The position numbers were made by a program, and so were the translations under genes. A stretch of 64,000 nucleotides of DNA from Volvox africanus (lineage: Eukaryota; Chlorophyta; Chlorophyceae; Chlamydomonadales; Volvocaceae): NCBI GenBank assembly GCA_030268105.1, contig BSDZ01000079.1:5478001-5542000 (forward strand), given 5' to 3'. The notes under the pieces were generated by a model, which saw only the letters and a list, made by a program, of their open reading frames with translations, was not told the DNA's origin and did no database searches. Of this stretch, positions 1 to 11,064 are shown one piece after another. The number at the start of each line of letters is the position of its first letter. The stretch's first letter is position 1.

Positions 1-2
1 AT

Positions 3-2054
3 TCCATCATTGCGGCCCCGCTTACTAACTTAACTCGCAAAGGCGTTTTCGTTTCGCTCGAGTCGTGGACGTCGCAATGCCAGCGGGCATTCGAAGAGCT
101 CAAACGAATCGTTGCCGAAGATGTCACCCTTGCATTCCCTGATTACTCGTTGCCATTTCGTGTTGAGGTAGTGTCTGATGCCTCAATATTTGGAAGCGGC
201 GCTGTATTGTTACAGGAAGGGCGACCGATCGCCTTCACGAGTAAGAAGTTTTCTGGTGCGGAGATTCGCTACACCACCGGGGAACAGGAGCTTCTGGCCG
301 TGCTGCATGCTTTAAAGGAATGGCGCTGTTACCTCGAGGGACGCCCGTTTACTTTAAAGACTGACCACAAGCCCCTAACGTTTTTGCAAAGCGTTCCGAC
401 GTTGAACCGCCGTCAAGCTAGGTGGATGGAATATCTAGCTAGGTTCAACTGCACCTGGGAGTATATTTCTGGTAAATTGAATATTGCCGATGCTCTCAGT
501 CGACATCCGTCGCTACACGCTGCAATTTTGGCAGCGCCCGTCGTGCGGCCGCGTAGCGAGGAGGTTCCGATCGCGACGGACCTCGCGGAGCGGTTGAAGG
601 TTGCCTACAACGCAGACACCTGGTTCGCGGACCCGGCTAATGTAGAAAACCTTCGCAAGCAGAATGGCCTTTGGCTACGGACGGAGGGTGCAGCCACGCA
701 AATCGTCGTTCCGAACGACGACGCGCTACGCTACGACATCCTTGCGCGGTTCCACGAGGACCCGTTAGCAGGACACCCTGGTAGCAAGCGATTGATCGAC
801 TTGGTGCAACGTTCCTTTTGGTGGCCTCGTTTGGCTAAGGATGCGGCGAACTTCGTCCAGACATGCAGTCTGTGCCAGCGCAATAAGGCTTTGTCCGGTA
901 AGGGCCATGGGTTGTTGCAACCGTTGCCTGTCCCGGATGCGCCTTGGGAAAGTGTTTCCATGGACTTCGTAGTCGCGCTGCCCAAAACTGAGGGGGGATA
1001 CGATGCGGTGTTCGTAATGGTCGATCGTCTGACTAAGATGGTTCACCTAGCACCATGCACATCATCCTGCACGGCTGAGCAAACCGCACGTTTGTTTTTC
1101 GATAATGTGGTTCGGTTACACGGGATTCCCAAAAATGTGATCTCGGACCGCGGTGGACAGTTCACGTCTAAGTTTTGGGAAGCGCTCTGCAAACTAGTTG
1201 GCATGCGTGTCAACCTTAGCACGGCGTATCACCCGCAGACTGATGGTCAAACCGAACGCACAAACCGCACGTTGGGTGATATGTTGCGCAATTATGCTGG
1301 TCGCACACCACTTGTTTGGGATACATATTTGACTGCGGCAGAATTCGCGCTTAACAATGCTGTTAATCGCTCTACAGGCAAAAGTCCGTTCTTTCTTAAC
1401 TACGGGTTTCATCCCGCGCTACCCGTGTGGCGTGAGTTGGAAGTGAACGTGCCTGCTGCTAAACTTTTTGCCAAGTCTTTTATGTCCCGAATCACAGACG
1501 CGAAGTCGTGTTTGGACGCGGCGCAGCAACGAACGACGGAATACTACAACAAATCCAAGCAGGATGTGACGTTTTCGGAGGGGCAACTCGTGTTGCTAAG
1601 CACCAAGAACTTGCGTTCCTTGGCCGACGGATCCCGAAAACTCTTACCCCGTTGGATTGGTCCGTATCCTGTCATGCGCATGGTTGGGAATGTGGCTGTG
1701 GAGCTTGCATTGCCCGCTGATATGCCCATTCACCCCACGTTTCACGTATCGCTTGTTCGTCCGTATCGTGGTACGGAACCCGTCCCTGAGCCTGCTAACG
1801 CCCCCGCAGCGATCGAACCAGTTCCCGAGACCTGGATCGCTGGTAAACAGAAGTTTTACGATGTGGAGCGGGTGTTAGATTATCGCGCGCGTCGTGTGGG
1901 CCGACACCGACGTAAGCGAACAGTACACGAGTACTTGGTTAAGTGGACAGGATATACCGACGAGCACAACTCATGGGAACCGGCACGCAACTTCTCACAG
2001 GACATGAAACCCCTGCTCGAAGAAGCCCGCAAACGTGCCACGCAAGCCCAATGA
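3..2054 (+). CDS. Ty3/gypsy pol, 3' part (element A1): RT end, RNase H, integrase, chromodomain
   Basis: The frame is open from the window edge to the TGA at 2052-2054, so the start lies outside. In order it encodes the RT connection region, RNase H (DAS and TDHKPL motifs), the integrase zinc-binding H2C2 region (H..H, CSLCQRNK), the integrase core with the expected acidic residues (SMDF, ISDRGGQF, QTDGQTER), and a C-terminal chromodomain (VHEYLVKWTGY, SWEP). Within the visible part I see no stop or frameshift, so this is the best preserved pol in the nest. It would cut and join element cDNA into chromatin, and the chromodomain is typical of chromoviruses. It is followed by a purine tract and an LTR. 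Whether it is still active depends on the missing upstream part. Confidence 0.93.
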   Translation, partial: SIIAAPLTNLTRKGVFVSLESWTSQCQRAFEELKRIVAEDVTLAFPDYSLPFRVEVVSDASIFGSGAVLLQEGRPIAFTSKKFSGAEIRYTTGEQELLAVLHALKEWRCYLEGRPFTLKTDHKPLTFLQSVPTLNRRQARWMEYLARFNCTWEYISGKLNIADALSRHPSLHAAILAAPVVRPRSEEVPIATDLAERLKVAYNADTWFADPANVENLRKQNGLWLRTEGAATQIVVPNDDALRYDILARFHEDPLAGHPGSKRLIDLVQRSFWWPRLAKDAANFVQTCSLCQRNKALSGKGHGLLQPLPVPDAPWESVSMDFVVALPKTEGGYDAVFVMVDRLTKMVHLAPCTSSCTAEQTARLFFDNVVRLHGIPKNVISDRGGQFTSKFWEALCKLVGMRVNLSTAYHPQTDGQTERTNRTLGDMLRNYAGRTPLVWDTYLTAAEFALNNAVNRSTGKSPFFLNYGFHPALPVWRELEVNVPAAKLFAKSFMSRITDAKSCLDAAQQRTTEYYNKSKQDVTFSEGQLVLLSTKNLRSLADGSRKLLPRWIGPYPVMRMVGNVAVELALPADMPIHPTFHVSLVRPYRGTEPVPEPANAPAAIEPVPETWIAGKQKFYDVERVLDYRARRVGRHRRKRTVHEYLVKWTGYTDEHNSWEPARNFSQDMKPLLEEARKRATQAQ

Positions 2055-2113
2055 CCCCTGCAGTCGATGCTGTATGATGCAGCGAGGACGCTGCATACGG
2101 GAGGGGGGATAAT

Positions 2114-2937
2114 TGTTGTGCTACGGTTCATTTTCCGCCGACGCGTAGGTCGACGCGATCCTATGAGGCGAAGTGCTTTTGTGATGAACGCATTGCATAT
2201 GAATGAATCTGCATGATATAAATGTATTCGCATACATTTATATATGCATCTGGCATGTTGTCATTATCCATCGCGACATCGCATCATGGCAAATCCGCCT
2301 AGCATGCATGAATAACCGAAGCATTGAAGTGCGCATTATGCTCGTGCTACAAAACGATAAGTAATATTATCTGATATAATATTACTTCATTTAAGCACAC
2401 GTTGAGAGCGCCGCACTCGTCGCGATACATGCCCTGCAACCGGATATCGTTATCCGGACCCTTGCATCATGCGAATGCCGGAAAGGCTTATACGTTGTTA
2501 TACGTAGACATCGCCTAGACGCAGTAGGGTTGTCACATCTAGGATCGGCCTCCTGATGTGAATCGTACGGCACTGCGATGCTGCGAGTATAACAGATGCG
2601 AGGACGGCTAAGCTAGACAAGATATCCGATACCGGAGAACACTCGTGTGTTCTAAATTACTATTTCTATACACTATTCTACTTAGCCCGAGCTAAGCCTT
2701 AACTTCGCTAATCACCGCCGCGTGATGATTGCTTGCTTCCGGCGCTGACGGCGATTTCGTCCATTGCATCGTTCTGATCCGTAAAACTGTAAGTTATATC
2801 TCTCTTCGTCTTGAAGTCTTCCGCTGTCTCTGTTTGCTCTCGCTTGCCTTGCTGTACTTGCAAGTGCTCGCGCATCGGTGTCGATAGTCTCCAGACGTGC
2901 AGATACTTATGAGCAAACGCGAACGAGAGGTACAACA
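2114..2937 (+). repeat. 3' LTR of element A1
   Basis: An 824-bp LTR begins TGTTGTGC and ends GGTACAACA, giving TGTTGT/ACAACA terminal inverted repeats. It follows a purine-rich tract (about 2100-2110, GGGAGGGGGGAT) just after the pol stop, as expected for a 3' LTR. The reverse-oriented LTR at 10232-11064 matches it along its length with scattered differences. An antisense ORF inside it recurs in the other copy only because the DNA is shared. Confidence 0.85.
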
Positions 2938-4301
2938 TTTACATCCCTAATCAAGCTGACTTACGACGGGTCATCATGAAAGAGTATCATGATACCCCAT
3001 GCGCTGGCCACCGCGGCATTGACCGCACCAAACAAGCGATCGCACAAACGTACTGGTGGCCTGGACTAGATACTGACGTGAAGGCCTACGTCAAGTCTTG
3101 TCCTCAATGTCAGCATAACAAACCAACCAACACTAAGCCGGGTGGTTTGCTGCAGCCGCTCCCCATACCTTCTTCCGTGTGGGAGAGCATATCAATGGAT
3201 TTGATAACCCAGCTACCAACAACTCGCAATGGGCATGATGCGATCGTAGTGTTTGTGGACCGGCTGAGCAAAATGACGCACTTTGCTCCCACCCACACGA
3301 CCGCAGGAGCGGAAGAGTTGGCTCGCCTTTTTGTAGCCACTGTATTCCGGCAGCACGGCCTTCCAAAGAACATTATCTCTGACCGGGACCCACGTTTTAC
3401 AAGCAATTTCTGGAAGGAAATATTTCGCCTATTGGGCACCCACCTCCATATGAGCACAGCCTTCCATCCACAAACAGATGGACAAACAGAGCGAATGAAC
3501 CGCTTACTGGAAGAGACATTACGGCCCTATATCTCCCCTAATCAGGATGATTGGGATGATCACTTACCGTTGATTGAGTTTGCTATCAATAACTCCAAAC
3601 AACGTTCGACAGGTATGACACCATTTTTGCTTAATGGTGTCCAGCAACCGCGTGTGCCGGTTGACCTGCATATACCCTCGAAAGTGCCAGCTGCTGATGA
3701 GTACTCCACCATCATGCGCAAGCGATTGCAACTCGCTAAAACTTGTCTCCAGGCTGCGCAATCTAGACAAAAACAGGATGCTGACTCTTCTCGGCGCCCC
3801 GTGCGTTATGAGGTTGGGCAAAAAGTGCTGTTAAGTACCAAGAATATTAACCTTAAAAAACCTGGATCTAAGAAGCTGATGCCAAAATTCATCGGCCCAT
3901 ATACAGTTGTCGCTAATATCGGTGAAACAGCGGTAAAACTTGGCTTACCAGCTGAATCTCGCCTACACCCGGTCTTTCATGTATCACTCCTGAAACCATT
4001 CAAGGAGGACGCTCAGCGACAACCACCCTCACCACTCGTTATTGAGGGTGAACCATTCTACATGGTTGAAGCCATTGTAGATCATCGGGATGTCTCAATC
4101 CGTGGGGGCAGAGGTAAAACTCGTTGAGAGTACCTTATCAAGTGGGAAGGATATGATTCCACTCACAATACATATGAAACCGAGGCATCACTGAAAGAAT
4201 CAGATCCTCTGGTGGAAGCCATCGAGGAATATGAGCGAAGACTCAAAGCCAAAGGGCCGAGACCCACTGAGAAAGAAACCTCATCCAAGAGGAGACGGTG
4301 A
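2938..4301 (+). pseudogene. Ty3/gypsy integrase and chromodomain fragment (element D)
   Basis: Reading begins abruptly at the end of the A1 LTR, inside the integrase zinc-binding region, and stays in one frame (codons from 2940). It contains H..H then CPQCQHNK, the core motifs SMDL, ISDRDPRF and QTDGQTER, and then a chromodomain. A TGA at 4125-4127 cuts the chromodomain just before EYLIKWEGY. The same frame continues to a TGA at 4299-4301, so one CGA-to-TGA change is the simplest explanation. The protein differs clearly from A1, marking a separate family. The missing 5' part is explained by insertion of A1 into this pol. Confidence 0.88.
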
Positions 4302-4336
4302 TGCTCCCGGGACGTTTCACTTCAGAGGGGGGGGAA

Positions 4337-4690
4337 TGTAGGAAACTACATTTACCTTAGAGAAATAGGCCCAGATAAAGCGGTAGGCAATCATGGAATA
4401 AGCATGATGCCTAACCGAAAACTAACTACGAGTAAACTTCGCGATTGGCAAAGAAGATTGCCGTACATCTTGGCTAGGTGAGCCAATATTAAAGTCACCC
4501 TGGTGAAGAGCTAAGGCCTGACATTTTAGTATCACACTACTAATTGTTCAGAGTTCAAGACTCCGCTGTCACCGATTATTCCCAATAGATGTACAATTTC
4601 GCGACGCTAACTTACTTGCGAGCTATCTCTAAATCTACAAAAGCTACGCTTCCGCACAAATCTAGTAGCATACTGAAAGGGGCTGCTACA
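4337..4690 (+). repeat. 3' LTR of element D
   Basis: A 354-bp LTR begins TGTAGGAAACTACA and ends GCTGCTACA (TGTAG/CTACA ends). It is preceded by a purine tract at about 4325-4334 after the D pol. Its right end lies inside the gag of element E, so D appears to have inserted into E. The 5' LTR is not in the window, so the target duplication cannot be checked. Confidence 0.75.
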
Positions 4691-5387
4691 TAACGAGTCC
4701 ATGGAGGACTACCGGTTGCGTTTTGAGGGACTGACAGCACCCATGATTGGCTTTTCAGAAGGAGACTACATTTATTGGTTTCAACTCGGTCTCTCGCTTC
4801 AGTTAGCCCGAGCGAGTACTACGGACCTGACACTGGAAGGGACAAGGTCGTACACGTGATGGGTTCAGATCGTTCGTGACGTCGAAGCTCGCCTTAGAAC
4901 GGGACAAGAACGCCTGACATCTTTAGCACTGCTATCAGTTGACACGACGCAAGGTATTACTAACGAGACTGATCCAGCACCTGAGACTACTGGTATTCCC
5001 CTACCGCCGGCTCCTATGCGCCATGGTGATATTCCTCCGACCAATCACGTTCATACTCCTAGTACCCAAGAATTAATTCCAAGAGATTCTCAGATGACTC
5101 GGAGTATGCAGAAAAGGAAGAAGGTGCTACAAAATACCGCTGAGTCCCGCGGAGCTGCATCAGAATCAAAGCGGTCAAGAACACAAAATCGATGGCTTAC
5201 CAAGTGGGGATGTACGCAAACGGAGTTTGTGCAGCGACGACAATTGGGAGTTTGCCTTCGGTGCGCATCAAATCATCCCACGAGGAACTGCCCACTTTTA
5301 CCCCCGTTAGCCGCAGGACTACGTTTGACGGACGAAGCACCTGACACGACTTCCGTTGATATTACCAAAACACCCAGTCCACGTTAA
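4691..5387 (+). pseudogene. gag fragment with zinc knuckle (element E)
   Basis: One frame (codons from 4692) encodes part of a retrotransposon gag capsid (MEDYRLRFEGL, a YWFQLGLS stretch). It is interrupted by a TGA at about 4857-4859, then continues through a basic linker to a CCHC-type knuckle (CLRCASNHPTRNC, spacing CX2CX3HX4C) and ends at 5387. The 5' gag is removed by the inserted D element. It probably belongs with the pol remnant at 6300-8888, because both are plus-strand and no LTR separates them. Confidence 0.7.
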
Positions 5388-6299
5388 CACGGGAATGTTA
5401 GCTGACATGGAGTTCTGAATTATGTACTGACTTGGATTAATCTTGATTATATCTAGCAATGTTGGTATGAGGAGACTCTTCGCTACCTTTGGCTAGATAA
5501 CTCGATGATTAGTAATGAGCATCGTGGATCGTAGGGATGATGCGGAGGTACACCACGTTTGACTCCTTTGGGTGGCAACGAAGTCGATTTTGTTGATCGG
5601 AATTTCGGGACACCTATGTGCTACAGGTGTCACTGACGACCTTATCTCAAAGAAGTGATAAGCATGATGGGGTTGACCCCATAGTCGTCTAATCGTTCAG
5701 GTTACCCTCGTTGATGAGGGTAAGCATCCCATCGTGGGCAGAATCACCCTTAGTCGACGTGAGACCCTTTGTGTGTTAGGGCCCAATGAGTGCAACAAGG
5801 TCTCTTGGAGACAGCACTACATGGACATTGGGTGCCGTGACGTAACGACAGTACCGCGCGCGCATCGATATGGAGTCCAGCACAATTGGCAATTGTGCAA
5901 AAGGGAGCCTATCGCCTAAGGTACCTTGTCTGTCGTACTAAGATGTCACACCAGAGGAGGGCGGAACTGTGCGGAGCCTGCGGTTAATTTCGTTTAGCGG
6001 CGTTCGTCCGCCGGAATAAAGAACCCAAGCTTGAAGGGTGTAAGAGAAGCTTATCAAATGATAAGGAAAAACATCCATGAATTGCTTGTGAGGCCTTGGG
6101 TGCAATCGATTGCTACCACCGCGCAGTCTCTTGTGAAAGATTCTGAGGTCGCAGCCCCCCCTTATTGCCAAATTATACTGATGCATTTGTCATCCTGGGG
6201 CTCCCACCTATGTTACCTGCTGACTATACAATCCCTCTTGTGCTCGAGCACGACCCGTTTCACAACCTATGTACAGGTTAAGCTACCGAGGTTGAGCGG
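5388..6299 (+). pseudogene. Degenerate gag-pol junction and protease region (element E)
   Basis: No long frame survives. Near 6031-6110 a stretch reading AYQMIRKNIHELLVRP aligns by eye with the region upstream of RT in the family B element (RMIRKGAHALLVQP at about 18,200). This is therefore decayed pol upstream of the RT. The protease motif was not found. Confidence 0.45.
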
Positions 6300-8888
6300 A
6301 TGAAGCGGCAAGTGGGGAATCTGCTCGCAAAGGGTATGATTCGGCCAAGCACATCGCCATATTCTGCGCCGATATTGTTTGTTGGTAAGAAGGATGGGAC
6401 GTTGTGTATGTGCACTGATTATCGGGGCTTGAATGCGATTAAAAATTGCTACCCTTTGCCGCGCGTCGATGACCTGCTGATAAGCTGAAAGGCTCAGCTT
6501 ATTTTTCCTCGATTGACCTTCAACAGGGGTATAATCAGATACGCATCGCTGCTTCTGATATTCCGAAAACCGCTTTCTGGACCCCCTTTGGTCACTTCGA
6601 GTACATGGTCTTGTCATTTGGACTTACTAATGCACCCGGCACATTTCAAGCAGTGATGGATCGCATGTTCAGACCGTATATCGACAGGTTCGTCGTTTAT
6701 TATTTGGATGATATTTTAATATATTCCAAGATGCACGAGGAGCACCTGAAGCATCTCGAGCTCGTACTTGAGGTGATGAAGCGGGAGCAATTGTTTGCTA
6801 AACGTGCCAAGTGTTTTTGGGCGCAGCCTCAAGTGGAGTATTTAGGCCACATCGTGTCGGCCACTGGAATAAGGATGGATCCACGGAAGGTAGCTGTGGC
6901 TCGCGAATGGCCCGCGCCTCAGAACCTCACCGGACTACGTCAGTTCTTAGGTTTGACCAACTACTTCCGTAAGTCTATTTATAAATACTCCATTATTGTG
7001 GCCCCGCTTACAAATCTGACGAAGAAAGGAGGTTTCACTTCTCTCGAGGTCTGGACACCCGTGTGCCAGCGGGCATTTGAAGAGCTCAAGCAAATTGTTG
7101 CCGACGACGTTATCCTCTCTTTCCCCGATTACTCGTTGCCATTTCATGTTGAAGTAATATCGGATGCTTCCCTGCATGGAAGCAGCGCTGTATTGTTGCA
7201 GGAAGGACGACCGATCGCCTTCACGAGTAAGAAATTCTCGGGTGCGGAGACCCGATACACGACCGGAGAGCAGGAGCTGTTGGCAGTTCTGCATGCTTTA
7301 AAGGAATGGCGCTGTTACCTTGAGGGCCGCCCTTTTACACTGAAGACCGACCACAAGCCACTGACATTCTTACAGAGTGTTCCCATGCTCAACCGACGAC
7401 AAGCCCGGTGGATGGAGAATCTATCTCGTTTCGACTGTACATGGGAATATATCGCTGGCAGAATTAATATTGCTGACGCCCTCGGTCGACATCCATCGTT
7501 ACACACTGCGATTTTGGCAGCGCCGGTTACTCGTTCACGCAGTCTGGAGGTGCCGATAGCAGCGGACCTTGCGCAACGACTCAAGATGGCGTATGAAATG
7601 GATCCATGGTTTGCTTCGCCAAGTAATGTGGAACATTTGCACAAGCGCAATGATTTGTGGCTGCGGAGGGATGGCTCGACCACACAAATCGTCGTGCTGA
7701 ATAACGACGCTTTACGCTACGATATTCTTGCTTGGTTCCACGAGGACCCATTAGCAGGACATCCTGGAAGTATGCGATTGGCAGAGCTAGTACGACGCTC
7801 GTTCTGGTGGCCGCGCGTGGTGAAGGTTGCCGAAAACTTCGTGCAAAGGTGCAGTTTATGTCAGCGCAATAAAGCACTATCCGGTAAGGGCCAGGGTTTG
7901 TTACAACCTTTACCTATACCAGATGCCCCTTGGGAAAGTGTTTCTATGGACTTGGTAGTCGCGCTGCCCAAAACTGAGGGGGGATACGACTCGGTGTTCG
8001 TTATGGTCGATCGCTTGACCAAGATGGTTCACTTAGCCCCCTGCACCTCATCTTGCACCGCTGAGCAAACAGCACGACTATTTTTCGATAACGTGGTATG
8101 ATTGCATGGCATTCCTAAAAATGTGATATCCGATTGCGGCGGTCAATTCACGTCAGTCTGGGAAGCGCTCTGTGAACTCGTCGGTATGCGCGTTCATTTG
8201 AGCACAGCATATCATCCACAATCCGATGGGCAAACCGAACACACAAACCGCACGCTGGGCGATATGTTAAGGAATTTCGCGGGACGCACACCCTCCGTTT
8301 GGGATACATTTCTAACTTCGGCAGAATTTGCGCTTAACAACGCTGTTAACCGCGGCACAACAACGGACGACGGACTACTATAATAAATCCAAACGAGACG
8401 TGACATTTTCGGTGGGACAGATGGTGTTGTTGAGCACTAAGAACCTGCGTTCGCTCGCCGACGGTTCCCGAAAATTACTGCCCCGCTGGATCGGTCCTTA
8501 TCCCATTGTTCGCATGGTAGGAAATGTAGCTGTAGAGCTATCCCTACCCTCTGACATGAATATTCATCCCACATTTCATATCTCCCTCATCCGCCCTCAT
8601 CACAGCACAGCACCCGTTACAAATGACACCGATGCCCCTGCAGTAATGGACCCCGGTCCCGAGACCTGGATCGCAGGCAAGCAAAAGGAGTATGATGTGG
8701 AGCGGATACTGGATTATCGGGTTCGTCGTGTAGGTCGACAGCGACGAAAGCGGAAGGTGCACGAATATCTGGTCAAGTGGACCAGCTATTCCAGCGAGCA
8801 CAACTCTTGGGAGCCGACACGTAATTTCTCGCCTGAGATGAAGCCCCTATTAGAGGAAGCTCGTCTACATGCCACGCAAACCCAATGA
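6300..8888 (+). pseudogene. Ty3/gypsy pol remnant: RT, RNase H, integrase, chromodomain (element E)
   Basis: RT begins with KRQV and [18 protein letters not shown] one-base loss near 6480 shifts the frame. The RT active site is YYLDDILIYS (about 6697-6725). RNase H and integrase follow and resemble A1. Damage includes a TGA at 8099-8101 in VVRLHG, a small in-frame loss near 8155, and a deletion near 8350 joining ALNNAVNR to the AAQQRTTDYY region. That deletion removes the middle of the integrase C-terminal part and changes frame. The chromodomain (VHEYLVKWTSY) ends at 8888. At least four lesions make it inactive. Confidence 0.88.
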
Positions 8889-8947
8889 TCTTTGCAGTCG
8901 ATGCTGTTCGATGCAGCAAGGATGCTGCATACGGGAGGGGGGATAGT

Positions 8948-9405
8948 TGTTGTACGCGGGTTTGATCACTGTTTACACCGAAGTAGACGGCAATCCATTT
9001 GAGCATTATGAAGCATGATATAATTATATTACCATGATATATTCGAGTATATCTAGCTAATCAGGCATGTCACATTATCATCTACCACATCGCGCTGTCG
9101 GTCAACATGTTTGACTCGAGGTTGATAATTAATGCGCGATCTCTCTGATGACATAATATTTCACGTAATAATACTTTAAATATTATTACCTCATCCTTGT
9201 CATAAACCATACGTGTATGCGAGAACGCGACGATCGCGATGGTTGGGTCGGCAACCGAATATCGATATTCGGACCTTCGCATATTACATACGTTGCATCC
9301 ATTAATATCACGGATTAAGCGATATTTAGAATAGTGCTACGAAGGTACTCACACTTGAGATCAGAATCCAGTGAGACCTGTACTGCACATCGGTATCGCG
9401 ACGTA
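8948..9405 (+). repeat. Truncated 3' LTR of element E
   Basis: After the pol stop there is a purine tract (GGGAGGGGGGATAG) and then TGTTGTACGCGGG, the same start type as the A family LTRs. The body is related to the A1 LTR but strongly diverged (shared AT-rich blocks and an ATATCGATATTCGGACC-like stretch). No ACAACA terminus is found. The sequence changes near 9405 into bacterial-looking DNA, so the LTR is cut short. The right limit is approximate. Confidence 0.6.
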
Positions 9406-9428
9406 AGGCAAGGAAATTAAAGCAAAAA

Positions 9429-9530
9429 TTCCAATTAAATGAATACAATCGGAGGTCTTGTGCTTGCTAAAATTGGAACCGTCCCGGAGAAAGGTGAAGT
9501 ATAGCTATTACTGAGGAAGTGACTGTAGAA
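9429..9530 (+). pseudogene. CorC/TlyC-type C-terminal domain fragment, bacterial
   Basis: Translation gives NTIGGLVLAKIGTVPEKGEV, a very close fit to the conserved start of the CorC/HlyC (TlyC) transporter-associated domain. It is preceded in another frame by FQLNEY and followed, after a one-base slip at about 9500, by AITEEVTVE. Both neighbours are where the family would have them, so two indels break the frame. The DNA is AT-rich, unlike the surrounding algal sequence. The left limit is uncertain (about 9410). It abuts the opposite-strand uvrC fragment at about 9530. Only a fragment of the domain is present and no function is expected. Confidence 0.55.
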
Positions 9531-9777
9531 TAAAATTTGTAGATATTTCATGACCGGTAAGTTTTTATCTAAAGTAAATACCTCTTGATTTGGCCTATGA
9601 AATTGTTCCCTCCCACTATTTCTATCTACTCCCTTAGACATGCATACAAATGGTATACTTAAGCTAAATTTTTCCAGTACTTGCTCTACTATTTTCATAT
9701 GCCCTGTGCCACCGTCTATTATCGTTAAATCAGGTAACCTATATCGCTCATTTCGTAACCTAGTAAGCCTTCTCCCT
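9531..9777 (-). pseudogene. uvrC: uvrC fragment (excinuclease ABC subunit C), bacterial, rickettsial type
   Basis: On the minus strand the frame reads LPDLTIIDGGTGHMKIVE, then IPFVCMSKGVDRN, GREQFHRPNQEVFTLDKN and LPVMKYLQIL. These are signature blocks of the C-terminal endonuclease half of UvrC (DGG and the KG-DR-GRE region). UvrC makes the two incisions in bacterial nucleotide excision repair and has no green-algal nuclear counterpart. The wording and AT-rich codons point to Rickettsiaceae. The match stops sharply at about 9530, where the sequence becomes the antisense of the TlyC-like fragment, and at about 9777, where an autotransporter-like frame takes over. It is an internal piece without start or end. 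Confidence 0.82.
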
Positions 9778-10123
9778 TGAATCTTACGGTCTCATAGGAA
9801 ACACCAAGGTTTGGGACAAAAAACAGTTTGCCTATTGGATAATAATAATCAGCTGTTAACGATCCCCCAAGTAGCTCCCCTTTTAACCTGAATCTGCTAT
9901 TGCCGTTAATCAAGGACTGATAATTCATTTTAGCGTCAACCTGTCCAAGCCTAGCCTCATAACTGACTACCAGACTTTCATTCATTTCTAAACTTCCGTA
10001 AAGGCTACCTATGAGTGATCTGATATCACTGCTAAACTTGCTACCGGCATTATTACTGATATTATTTATTACAGTTTCAGAAGTAGATTTTGGCTTAAGT
10101 TTTGTCTGGTTATGATTTAAAGC
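9778..10123 (-). pseudogene. Outer-membrane autotransporter beta-barrel-like fragment, bacterial
   Basis: An open minus-strand frame of about 115 codons starts near 10123 without a proper start. It contains alternating strand-like segments (ESLVVSYEARLG, DAKMNYQSLI, FRLKGELLGGSLTADYYYPI, LFFVPNLGVSYETVRF). This alternation and the GGSL-x-ADYYYP/VPNLGVSYE wording resemble C-terminal beta-domains of rickettsial surface-antigen autotransporters. The assignment is by pattern only. The frame runs on past 9777 to 9725, but from there the UvrC frame carries the recognisable protein. It is joined at the right to retroelement leader sequence. Confidence 0.5.
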
Positions 10124-10231
10124 AATAGCGGTTCTGGGAATTGTTCATCACTGGTACTGGCCATAGAAAGAACCTTCTTCCGATTTAACACAAAGAGACG
10201 GTTAGGCAACAAACCTGTCTCGATACCAAAT
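10124..10231 (-). mobile_element. Retroelement leader: primer-binding site and gag start, truncated
   Basis: Read on the minus strand, the sequence just beyond the LTR end is ATTTGGTATCGAGACAGG. It carries the same TGGTATCGAGAC block found directly after the family B 5' LTR (14963), so it is a likely tRNA primer-binding site. It continues to ATGGCCAGTACCAGTG (start at about 10166, minus strand), a short likely gag beginning, and breaks off at bacterial sequence. An LTR with a primer-binding site on this side and a pol 3' end on the other is shared by two element bodies. Confidence 0.55.
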
Positions 10232-11064
10232 TGTTGTACCTCTCCTTTGAGTTTGCTCATAGATATCTGCGGGTCTGAAGACTTTCGATACCAATGCGCG
10301 AGCACTTGCAAGTACAGCAAGGCTATCGAGAGCAAACAGAGACAGCAGAAGACTTCAAGACAAGAAGAAATGTAACTTACAATAATACAGACCGAAGCGA
10401 TGCAATGGATGTAATCGTCGTCAGCACCGGAAGCAAGCAATCATCACGCGGTGGTGGCAAGCGAAGTTCAGGCTTAGCTCGGGCTAAGTATGAAAGTGGT
10501 TAGCAATAATGATATTGAACACAGAAGTGTTCTCCAGTGTCAAAATGTCTTGCTTTGCTTAGCCGTCCTCGCATCTGTTATACTCGCAGCATCGCTACGC
10601 CGTACAATTCACACTAGGAGGCCGATCCTAAGTGTGACAACCCTACTGCGTATAGGCGATGTTCATGTATAACAACCGATAAGCCTTTCCGGCATTTGCA
10701 TGATGCAAGGGTCCGAATAACAATATTCGGTTGCAAGGCATGTATCGTGACGAGTGCGGAGTTCCTGACGTGTGCCATAATGATGTAATATTATATCAAA
10801 TAATATTACTTATCGCTCCATAGCATGAGCATCATGCGCGCTTTAATTATTCCGGATTTCATGCATGTTAGGCAGATCAGCCATGATGCGATGGGATATG
10901 TCGCAATGTATAATGGTAACATGCCAAACATATATAAATGTATGCAAATACATTTATGTTCATGCAAGATCATTCATATTCATCAATCATTCATCAAGTC
11001 AGCACATCACCTTGTAGCATCGCAATGACCTACGCATTGGCGGAAAACGAACCGTAGCACAACA
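10232..11064 (-). repeat. LTR of element A2
   Basis: An 833-bp LTR in reverse orientation (TGTTGTAC...ACAACA on the plus strand), homologous to 2114-2937. At its 11064 side it is preceded, in element orientation, by the purine tract and the end of pol (3' LTR position). At its 10232 side it is followed by a primer-binding site (5' LTR position). Confidence 0.82.

Noticed and set aside
2708..2938. Antisense ORF in the A1 LTR, recurring at 10294-10503
   Set aside because: Both lie inside copies of the same LTR; shared LTR DNA explains the shared peptide and no domain is visible.
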